DNA of 16,529 nt from Penaeus vannamei. Lineage: Eukaryota > Arthropoda > Malacostraca > Decapoda > Penaeidae. This document shows positions 9,349 through 16,529 of this stretch, one piece after another. Numbering within the stretch: position 1 is the first letter of the stretch; each line of letters starts with the position of its first letter. The stretch spans positions 17,915,665 through 17,932,193 of the forward strand of contig NC_091577.1 of NCBI RefSeq assembly GCF_042767895.1, in the 5' to 3' direction. The notes beneath the pieces are model-generated. The model searched no databases and was not told where the DNA came from. It worked only from the letters and a program-made list of their open reading frames with translations. A program made the position numbers and the translations under genes.

Positions 9349-9841
9349 GTAAGTGTTTTCTTACAATGCTTTTTTACATGGTTTGTTTGAATCTTTTTAA
9401 TTTTTAGCTTTTTATTCATATGGTTCAAGCAATTGTTTATTTTCATGCAGAGAATATAGATAGATTTAAAGGAGCTTAAGTAAGAAAAAAGAAAAAAATC
9501 TGATAGATTTAACAGAAAAATATGGGAAATTGGAACAGACTAGTTAGAACATTATGAGTAATTATTGATTTAAAAATGACATCACATTATTTATTCGTAT
9601 GTATCCAGATTTAACCTATTATAACCCAACAACTTAGTTTTTAATCCTTAAAAAAGTGCATAACATCAGATATATGCCATACTCTCACAATTGGGATAAG
9701 ATCATAGCATCAAGGATTTTTGTTGTTGTTTTTGTTGTTGTTGTTGTTGTTATGTAATGATGAAATGTAACCCATCAACATGGGGTAAAGAGATCAATTA
9801 GGTTGAAAGAAGTTTCTGTAATGTGTTGTTTCCTATTTCAG
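9349..9841 (+). other. intron e-f
   Basis: 493 bases, GT-AG, AT-rich, with a (GTT)n patch at 9721-9751. Nothing else seen. Confidence 0.9.
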
Positions 9842-9990
9842 AGGTGACCTCATTATTTTTGGGGGAGGTATGCCCAGGGCAAGCTATGGCGACCGCAATA
9901 CAGTGACTGCCATGCAGGGAGAATTCCATTACACTTTCAATCTTACTTCTAGAGTCATTGACTTTGTTGTAGTTGATGATGATGAAAGTG
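9842..9990 (+). CDS. l(2)gl: Lgl exon f: GGGMPRASYGDRN signature (LLGL domain)
   Basis: The acceptor TTTCAG ends at 9841 and the strong donor GTGAGT starts at 9991. The first A completes the Glu from exon e, and one G is left over. It encodes EGDLIIFGGGMPRASYGDRN, then TVTAMQGEFHYTFNLTSRVI and DFVVVDDDES. GGMPRASYGDR is the most recognisable signature of true Lgl proteins, and TSRVIDF is also conserved. Reading through the donor gives a long Tyr/His-rich frame made only of microsatellite; this is not protein. Confidence 0.97.
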
Positions 9991-10798
<808 letters not shown>

Positions 10799-10971
10799 GC
10801 CAAGCAGGTTGTCTGGTGATTCTAGCTGAAGAGGAGGTAGTCTTCATAGATCTCTTGACGGAAGAATGGCCATCGTTTGCAGCTCCTTACTTGGCATCTC
10901 TACACTCCTCTGCCATTACCTGTTTGTGCTTTGTTTCGGGAATAATGCCGGATCTTTATGAAAAAATAAAG
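10799..10971 (+). CDS. l(2)gl: Lgl exon g: LHSSAITC segment, start of propeller 2
   Basis: The acceptor CTTCCAG ends at 10798. The exon completes a Gly codon, gives QAGCLVILAEEEVVFIDLLT, then EEWPSFAAPYLASLHSSAIT and CLCFVSGIMPDLYEKIK, and ends in phase 0. The LxxEEE(V/L)VxxDL and APYLAxLHSSAITC blocks are highly conserved in Lgl. The donor is AAG|GTCAGA, which has C rather than A or G at the third intron position. The next exon joins exactly in frame, so this weaker donor is evidently used. Confidence 0.96.
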
Positions 10972-11217
10972 GTCAGAATTGTGCACGTGTAAAGGATTGA
11001 TGTAATTTTTTGTATTTGAAATTGTATCTTGTATGTATTGAGAGATTCTGAAAAAAAATAATGATTTCAGATGTTCAACCTTTCATCTGTTCTTTTTATA
11101 TATAATAGACATAATAGTAAACAGAACAAGGCAGCTGGAACTAATGTAAAAGTAAATTTAGGATTTTGGAGAGAGGATATAATTGGTAAACTATTTTTTT
11201 GCTTTTTATTATTGCAG

Positions 11218-11338
11218 GAAGCAGGATCCAAGCAACAGGTTGGTTTATCCACACGTCCTTGGCCAATCAATGGTGGAATCTTGCAAAGTTCTGACCCGCC
11301 CAAACAACGAGATCTTCTCCTAACAGGTCATGAAGACG
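11218..11338 (+). CDS. l(2)gl: Lgl exon h: WPINGG and DLLLTGHEDG
   Basis: The acceptor TATTGCAG ends at 11217 and the donor GTGAGT starts at 11339. The exon starts in phase 0 and ends with one G of a Gly codon. It encodes EAGSKQQVGLSTRPWPINGG, then ILQSSDPPKQRDLLLTGHED. WPI(T/N)GG and LLLTGHEDG are family-wide blocks of the second propeller, equivalent to the WD strand before the FWDASG repeat in the next exon. Confidence 0.96.
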
Positions 11339-11485
11339 GTGAGTATGATGTTGGGAATATTCCTTGCACATAGGAAGGTAGAACTGTTAACCATATGAAT
11401 GCAAGCTCAAATGCATTCTGTACTTAAATATTCACAGTGAAATGGTGAATACTGATTTCAGTGTTTATTTCAAATTCATCCTCAG

Positions 11486-11625
11486 GTACTGTACAATTTT
11501 GGGATGCATCTGGAGTTTCTCTGACGCACCTGTACAAATTCACAACAGCAAAGCTCTTTGTGTCAGAAGACCTCGCTGGAGATGGGGCAGCTGCTGAAGA
11601 TGATGATTGGCCTCCGTTTAGAAAA
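11486..11625 (+). CDS. l(2)gl: Lgl exon i: FWDASG to DDWPPFRK
   Basis: The acceptor ATCCTCAG ends at 11485 and the donor GTGAGT starts at 11626. It completes Gly, then reads TVQFWDASGVSLTHLYKFTT, AKLFVSEDLAGDGAAAEDDD and WPPFRK, ending in phase 0. TVxFWDASGVxLxxLYK and EDDWPPFRK match Lgl across animals. The short Gly/Ala/Asp loop (DLAGDGAAAEDDD) corresponds to the variable acidic loop preceding WPPFRK. Confidence 0.96.
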
Positions 11626-11798
11626 GTGAGTTGATTATTGTGCAAAGTTGAAAGTGACCTTATACATATTCTCCGTCTCTACCTGCATCTTGTTATTTAT
11701 TTATTTATTTATTTTATTATTTTTTCCTCCAGAGATATGAGAAGGAGTAGATGTTGACATTTCCAAAACATATTTTGATGTATGATGATTGTTTGCAG

Positions 11799-11951
11799 GC
11801 AGGGTTGTTTGACCCTTACAGTGATGATCCTCGTCTTGGTATCAAGAAGATGGAGATGTGTGCATACACAGGGACTCTTGTTGTAGCGGGCACAGCAGGT
11901 CAAGTCCTTATCCTTAATATTAACATGGAAGAGAAGGAACTTATACCTGAG
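11799..11951 (+). CDS. l(2)gl: Lgl exon j: GLFDPYSDDPRLGIKK and VVAGTAGQVLIL
   Basis: The acceptor TGTTTGCAG ends at 11798 and the donor GTGAGA starts at 11952. It is 51 codons, phase 0 at both ends. It encodes AGLFDPYSDDPRLGIKKMEM, then CAYTGTLVVAGTAGQVLILN and INMEEKELIPE. FDPYSDDPRLG and VVAGTAGQVL are near-invariant family blocks. A second acceptor with a better pyrimidine tract lies 66 bases upstream (AG at 11731-11732), but using it would bring in a stop after five codons. Confidence 0.96.
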
Positions 11952-12194
11952 GTGAGAATCATATTTAACCAGTATATACGTAGTTGAATGTATAATAATG
12001 TATTATTCATGTGTACCTTTGATCTATATGATATATGATATTCTATTCCAAATGCACCATGAAATATATTGTAATGTTTTTAATGCATCATAGAATATAT
12101 TCTCTGTTTACTATGATATATACTGTATGCTTAATTTGTATGTTTAATGTTAAAACTGGTTCCACTGACAGAGAACTCACCATTTCAATTTCAG

Positions 12195-12299
12195 GCTGTA
12201 GATGTAAATTTGGTAGCTGAAACTGACAACTTTGTCTGGAAGAGTCATAGCAAACTGGATATGCAGAACGAAGCTGTTAAGTTTGAGGCTGGCATGCAG
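12195..12299 (+). CDS. l(2)gl: Lgl exon k: propeller 2, VWKSHSKLD
   Basis: The acceptor AATTTCAG ends at 12194 and the donor GTAAGT starts at 12300. It is 35 codons, phase 0 at both ends. It encodes AVDVNLVAETDNFVWKSHSK, then LDMQNEAVKFEAGMQ. (F/V)xWKxHxxL is the conserved core (FTWKGHERL in vertebrates), and the rest is a variable loop. Because it is symmetric, skipping would keep the frame but would remove a propeller strand. Confidence 0.94.
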
Positions 12300-12712
12300 G
12301 TAAGTTTCATTGAGGATGTTTTTTCCTATTCTTTAATTACTTTATTGTTGTATTTTGCTAAATGCTACTTTTATAATTTAAGATGCAGATTTATAATTAG
12401 TATCATGTTGTAAGAGAGAGAGAAATATGTAGATATGAAGATGTGGTAATGCATGTGCAAATAGTAAGAAAGGAAAAAGAAAGAAATGTATATATTATGC
12501 TTCCATATCTTAATAGTATATGGGCAACATATACTTTGAGACCAGCCTATTAGAATTCACTGATAAGCCTAATGAAACTTCAGATAAAGAGTGTTTTGAC
12601 CTGCATTTATTGCAAAATGAAGGAAGATAGAGTTTCAGCATTTAAGTGGATTTGATTTGAGATCAGAGATGGAGCATTGATTTGAAAGTAATTTTCTCTC
12701 CTTCCTCCACAG
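12300..12712 (+). other. intron k-l
   Basis: 413 bases, AT-rich, GT-AG. Nothing else seen. Confidence 0.9.
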
Positions 12713-12872
12713 CCCACAGCAGTTGTACAGTTTTATCCTCCAGCTTCCTGTACGTCTTTGACCCTAAACAGCGAATGGGGTCTTGTTGCTTGTGGTACAG
12801 CTCATGGATTTGCACTCTTTGACATTATTCAGAAGAAGAACTTGCTTGCCAAAAGTACTTTAAGCCCTCTAG
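12713..12872 (+). CDS. l(2)gl: Lgl exon l: SEWGLVACGTAHGFALFD
   Basis: The acceptor CTCCACAG ends at 12712, after a long CT tract, and the donor GTATGT starts at 12873. It starts in phase 0 and ends with one G. It encodes PTAVVQFYPPASCTSLTLNS, then EWGLVACGTAHGFALFDIIQ and KKNLLAKSTLSPL. EWxLVAxGTxHGFxLFD is strongly conserved. This is the last blade before the central hinge. Confidence 0.96.
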
Positions 12873-12877
12873 GTATG

Positions 12878-12916
12878 TTTTTTTTCTTTCTTTCTTTCTT
12901 TCATTCTTTCTTTCTT
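12878..12916 (+). repeat. (TTTC)n microsatellite in intron l-m
   Basis: About nine TTTC units with one ATTC interruption, starting just after the exon l donor. Confidence 0.95.
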
Positions 12917-13170
12917 ACTTTTTCTAAGGTTTGATTTTCATAATTCTTGTCATTCTGAAAACACATTTTGCCTAGATCTTACCCAACATCTTTACTCAGA
13001 CTAATACTTATTTTTATTAGTTTTATAAATAGAAACATTCTTCTTTCATCTAGAATTTATTGATTTCATTAATTCATTCAAGGTTTAGTCTCTCAGAATT
13101 CATTAATTCATTTAAGATTCAGTCAGCATCTACTCTTTCAACATTTACAAACCCTATATGCCCCATACAG

Positions 13171-13324
13171 ACTTAGCCAACACAGCTGATGAAGGACCAA
13201 TGTCCAGGAGAAAATCCCTCAAGAAGTCTCTACGAGAGTCATTCCGCAGATTACGTCGTGGAAGATCCCAAAGAAAAACAGGAAAGCCAGGTGCCACTTC
13301 ACCAACAGGGGCACATCCACAAAG
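13171..13324 (+). CDS. l(2)gl: Lgl exon m: hinge with aPKC phosphorylation motif
   Basis: The acceptor CATACAG ends at 13170 and the donor GTGAGC starts at 13325. It completes an Asp codon and reads LANTADEGPMS, then RRKSLKKSLRESFRRLRR, then GRSQRKTGKPGATSPTGA and HPQ, leaving AG of the next codon (phase 2). This is the central basic hinge of Lgl. In flies and vertebrates it binds acidic membrane phospholipid and is phosphorylated by aPKC on three serines spaced four residues apart, which detaches Lgl from the cortex. All three serines are present. The exon ends soon after the motif, so whatever is spliced next sits directly beside the switch. Confidence 0.97.
13206..13268 (+). other. l(2)gl: aPKC-target polybasic motif within exon m
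   Basis: The serine codons at 13215-13217, 13227-13229 and 13239-13241 give S-x3-S-x3-S inside RRKSLKKSLRESFRRLRR. These equivalents of the fly and human aPKC sites sit among many Arg/Lys residues and Leu/Phe, as in known membrane-binding basic-hydrophobic patches. A fourth Ser (13266-13268, GRS) follows. Site function is established in other animals; here it is inferred from near-identity. Confidence 0.93.
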
Positions 13325-14616
13325 GTGAGCCCAAATAGTGAAGATGAGTGACATTAGAGTTTATGAATGGATTTATGAATGAATAGTCTTTTTTGTCTTA
13401 ATGGTTCCTGCTCACTGTGTCTTAAAGCAGAAAAAGATGCAAGGGTATTGGAGTTTGGAAAGGCAATGAAAGGGACATATGTGGAAAAATGTTTTGAACA
13501 TGTATGTGTAGAGATGTTTTAATTCTCAATAATGATAACATCATTATGATTATTTGTTTATTTGTTTATTCCAAAGGGAAATTTTGTCTTTCCTTTTCAT
13601 TCAGAAAAGTTTCTTTGTTTGAAAATGCTTATTGGGAAACTTACATGGACTGCTTAATAGCTTTTGCTTAAAAGACTTTGAATTTCAGCAGTTCGGTTTT
13701 GATAAATGAATGTAATTGGAAAATATCTGGTTCATTGCCAATGGTATCTATGCATATGTAAGGCTATGCAGTTTTTTATTTATGTTTGTAAATAAGTAAA
13801 CTGTTCAAAGATGATTTTTTCTGGTGTCTGCTACATGCTCACAGTGAATAGTGTATATTAGGTGCTGTGATATACCGTGTACCTCATTGTTTATATTTGA
13901 ATCTAGGTAAAAGTATAAGCCTACATAAGTATAGTGTGATATTTTTTACTGAAAGAATTTAGTACACTGAAGAGATAAAACCAGAATTCTTCTTAGTCTT
14001 TAGAAGACAGTTAAGTATGTATATTTTCTTCTTTATCTTCTGTCACTATCCCTGAATTTACCTCTAAACGACAGGCAATAGTAATCTTAGATTTTCGTGA
14101 TTATTATTTTAAGGCGATAGACTGTGAGATTCAGTATGGTTTCACTGAATTTAACTCAGTCTTTTCAACAACTTTTCCTTGACTTTTAACTTCTTGAGCT
14201 TAATGTTGCTACAATATCTAGATGCATGAAAATTATATATTGATCTTTTGATATTGTATTGTGAAAAAAGCTGCTTTTAGATATGATAATAATAAAAGAG
14301 CTAATGAACCAGTTCACTTTTCAGTCATGTGCAGTTGATGTAATTCTTAGATACTGTTTATCTTGGGCATGAAGAATTTGTATAAAGCCTATTTCTGATC
14401 TGTAGAAAATGTGTTGCAAAACATATAAGATGCTTGTTTGAAAACTCCCTTGTAGATAAGTAATTCTTTGTCCATGACTCATGTGGTTCTTGTAGTTTGT
14501 CTGCGAGCTCATGGAGGTCAAAAGTCCGCAGGCAAGATCCATGCCCAGTGCCCCCTACAAGCGGGTCAAAATGTCTGCCAAAAATAAATTTAACCCCCCC
14601 ACCCCCCCTCCTCTAG
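13325..14616 (+). other. intron m-n
   Basis: 1292 bases, mostly AT-rich. It holds the GC-richer candidate exon near 14496-14564 and ends in an unusual C-run tract (ACCCCCCCTCCTCTAG) used as the exon n acceptor. Nothing else recognised. Confidence 0.8.
14496..14564 (+). other. candidate alternative exon between exons m and n
   Basis: An AG at 14494-14495 (TTCTTGTAG) is followed by a GC-richer stretch. In the phase left by exon m it reads SLSASSWRSKVRRQDPCPVP, then PTSG. Two possible donors keep the phase: a GC donor CAG|GCAAGA (exon end 14531, 36 bases) and a weak CGG|GTCAAA (exon end 14564, 69 bases). Both lengths are multiples of three, like exon n. There is no family match, and the acceptor tract is weak. 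It could equally be non-coding. Confidence 0.3.
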
Positions 14617-14682
14617 GGTGGACCATGATATAATTAGTGACACCAGTGATGAGTCCCACGATGAGGACGACGAACCGACTAG
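14617..14682 (+). CDS. l(2)gl: Lgl exon n: 22-codon acidic cassette exon
   Basis: A C-rich tract with CTCTAG ends at 14616, and the donor GTAAAT starts at 14683. The first G completes the AG left by exon m (Arg). It then reads VDHDIISDTSDESHDEDDEP and T, and ends with AG. The length is 66 bases, phase 2 at both ends, so it can be included or skipped without shifting the frame. Of the residues, nine or more are Asp/Glu, with Ser/Thr placed as in casein kinase 2 sites (SDTSDES). I know no equivalent block in vertebrate LLGL. It is a probable alternative exon: splice sites and phase agree, but family homology cannot confirm it. Confidence 0.75.
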
Positions 14683-15792
14683 GTAAATGTAAGCGCAACA
14701 GAAATGGAAGCAATTGGCTTATTTCGCTTTCCTTTTTTGAGCATCTTATAACAACGCAGCTGCTGTAGGCATGTGACAGGCATCGCTTGAGTGGGACAGT
14801 AGAAACTCTTGATCTCAAGGACACTGTTTGGAGCAGAACCAAGTCTTTTTTGACCATTTTGAACTGGAATTCAATTATAAAAATGATAATGATAAAAGGA
14901 GTAACACCAAAGAGTTTGATTTTAAGACAAGTTAATAGGGTTTTGCATATTTGTTTTGGTAACACATTACTTTTCTTATGTAGTACAAATCCAATACAAG
15001 GAACACTGTTGTTACATTTGGGTAGTTACATTAGATACATTCTCATAAATATTATAGTACAACAAAGCAAGTAATGCTGAATTCAACATACAGTTCTGAG
15101 AATTTTAATTCTTTTTTTTTTAGCCAAAGAATTCCTTCCAGATTGTCATATCATGTATAGTCTTGATTTCAGAGATTCTACTGTACTGTTTTTTTGTTTT
15201 TATTTTCATTGTTGAATTATTTTATTTTATTTATTTCATTAATTTGATTTTTCAGTTTGTCGCCTTTTATTTTTTTCCTTTGAGGAAAAAATGCAGAAAA
15301 CACTGAATGTAAACATATGACACTGTTCAGGGAGCTGAATGTATGCTGTGTTTTGTTAATTATATTATTGTTTTACTGTTACTTATTATTGGTATTATTA
15401 TTATTATTATTATTATTACTGTTGCTGTTATTGTTATTGTTACAGTTATTATTGAAACAACTGTGTTTTTGTTTAGTTAATTTTATTAAGGGAATTTCTT
15501 TAGCAGTGTTTGTAGACTTACACCACAAATGTGCTGGCCTATGAATGTGAAGATGGCAGAATTCCGCACACCTTGAAGGCGAATTTTGCAAATCAAGTTT
15601 TAGACAACTTTGGATGCATGAAACAAGTAGTTCATTTTACTAGAGCAATGGATTCATATTATATCATTTGTTCTCTTCCTCTTTTTTTCAGTAAAAGGGA
15701 ACTTGAACCCTTGTTATTTTGATTTCAGTCCACAACTTTTTCTTGTTTTAATTCCTAAGGTTTGACTTGCATGCTTCTCATGTTTCATGCAG
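14683..15792 (+). other. intron n-o
   Basis: 1110 bases, AT-rich, with (ATT)n at 15393-15418. Several AG sites after T tracts (about 15121, 15256, 15689 and 15728) could be acceptors. None gives an open reading in the required phase 2 with a good donor. Confidence 0.8.
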
Positions 15793-16529
15793 CCCTGATG
15801 AGGATGAGAGTGAGGTGGAGGATGGGAAGGAGGTGGATTTGAGTGATAGAGGGGAGGGAGGTCAGGCAGAGGAGGAGGAGGAGGAGGAGGTGAAGAAAGA
15901 GGAGGAGAAGGAGAAGGTGGTGGTGTCCAAGCAATCTGGAGGGAAGGACAAATGCTCTGGTGAAAAGGCTCCCAGCGAAGCAGCTGCATCTGAGACCCCT
16001 GGGGCATCCCAAGGGAGCCAGCAGGAAGAGGATGTACCCCAGCGTGCAACTCTTGCCCAAGAAGAACTCTCTGAAGAAGGCATAGAACTTGCGGAAGAGG
16101 CAGAGAGCAAAGGTAAACCTGGTAATGAGGAGAAAGAGGAGTCTGAAATAGCTGGGACAAAAGAGGGTGTGCCTTTCTTCTACTATGTTACCCCCAAGAG
16201 GCTACGGGACAAGTCCATGAGCCCTACCAAAAAGGACAAAATTAAGAAGGAAAAGAAAAAGGAGAAGAGTGCCATTTCACCAGACAAAGAGGAGGGGGAG
16301 GAAGAGAATATGGAGAAGGAGAAAGAAAAGGAGGCAGAGGAAGGAAAGGGCAAGGGCAAGACTTGGCTCCCTGCAGTATTTTCACGCAAAGACAAGGGTG
16401 ATGGAGATGAGCCAGTTGAGGGAGAACCAGCACCTGAAGGGGAAGAGATTGCCCCTGAACAGACCAAGGCTCCAGGCATCTTCCAGAAGATCTTCAGTCG
16501 CCAGGCAAGTGCCACAACTGTTGAGGCAC
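15793..16529 (+). CDS. l(2)gl: Lgl exon o: large charged, probably disordered exon, open at window end
   Basis: The acceptor TCATGCAG ends at 15792. The first C completes AG from exon n (or m) to Ser, and the frame is then open for 736 bases to the window end, over 245 residues. Composition is dominated by Glu, Lys, Asp, Ser, Pro and Gly. It has a run of seven Glu (15869-15889), VPFFYYVTPKR (16169-16201), a Lys-rich stretch KKDKIKKEKKKEK (16226-16267), TWLPAVFSRK (16361-16390) and GIFQKIFSRQAS (16475-16510). No WD-like strand is visible. Purine-rich codon use (GAG, AAG) differs from the propeller exons. A donor-like AAG|GTAAAC at 16112/16113 would end it early in phase 1, but the open frame continues. 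That it is part of the Lgl transcript is inferred from acceptor, phase and position. Confidence 0.8.

Noticed and set aside
15509..15723. Open frame TYTTNVLAYECEDGRIPH onward, after a TAG that could be an acceptor
   Set aside because: It looks protein-like, but its phase is 0 while upstream exons m and n end in phase 2. In phase 2 a stop follows within about 20 codons, and no donor or family match supports it.
15714..16160. 148-codon minus-strand frame rich in Pro, Ser and Leu
   Set aside because: Antisense shadow of the purine-rich exon o, whose plus-strand frame has an acceptor and correct phase.

Overview
The window is eukaryotic genomic DNA: one intron-rich gene on the + strand set in extremely microsatellite-rich sequence. 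The gene is an orthologue of the cell-polarity tumour suppressor Lethal(2) giant larvae (Lgl, LLGL1/2 in vertebrates). Long (CA)n, (AT)n, (GA)n, (AAG)n and (ATT)n arrays, small arthropod-style introns and a bilaterian-type Lgl sequence point to an arthropod, most likely a decapod crustacean and perhaps a penaeid shrimp. The organism is inference from sequence style only.

Layout. Positions 1-5209 hold no exon that I can recognise. They contain a 310-base pure purine run, a pyrimidine-rich minisatellite zone, a small GC-rich island (about 1139-1235) with a protein-like minus-strand reading, a G-rich zone, and large GT/AT and ATT arrays. At least the 3' end of this stretch is intron, because the first recognised exon (5210) opens with a splice acceptor. 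The Lgl start codon and first coding exon are not visible. The intron after that exon carries a (GA)63 array and a 500-N assembly gap (6030-6529). About 28 residues of conserved Lgl sequence are absent at this point, so one exon probably lies in the gap.

From 6568 to 13324 twelve exons join in perfect reading phase and encode most of the Lgl double beta-propeller, ending in the hinge with the three aPKC-target serines (RRKSLKKSLRESFRRLRR). Beyond the hinge the gene is unusual. A 66-base symmetric acidic exon (14617-14682) and a very large exon (15793 to at least the window end) encode more than 245 residues of highly charged, probably disordered protein. This falls where the Lgl proteins I know have only a short linker. 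A further candidate exon lies at 14496-14531/14564. The C-terminal Lgl region must lie beyond the window.

Lgl acts at the basolateral cortex. It binds Par-6/aPKC and non-muscle myosin II, and aPKC phosphorylation of the hinge releases it from the membrane. The charged cassettes lie immediately downstream of that switch, so they are the most interesting feature of the window.
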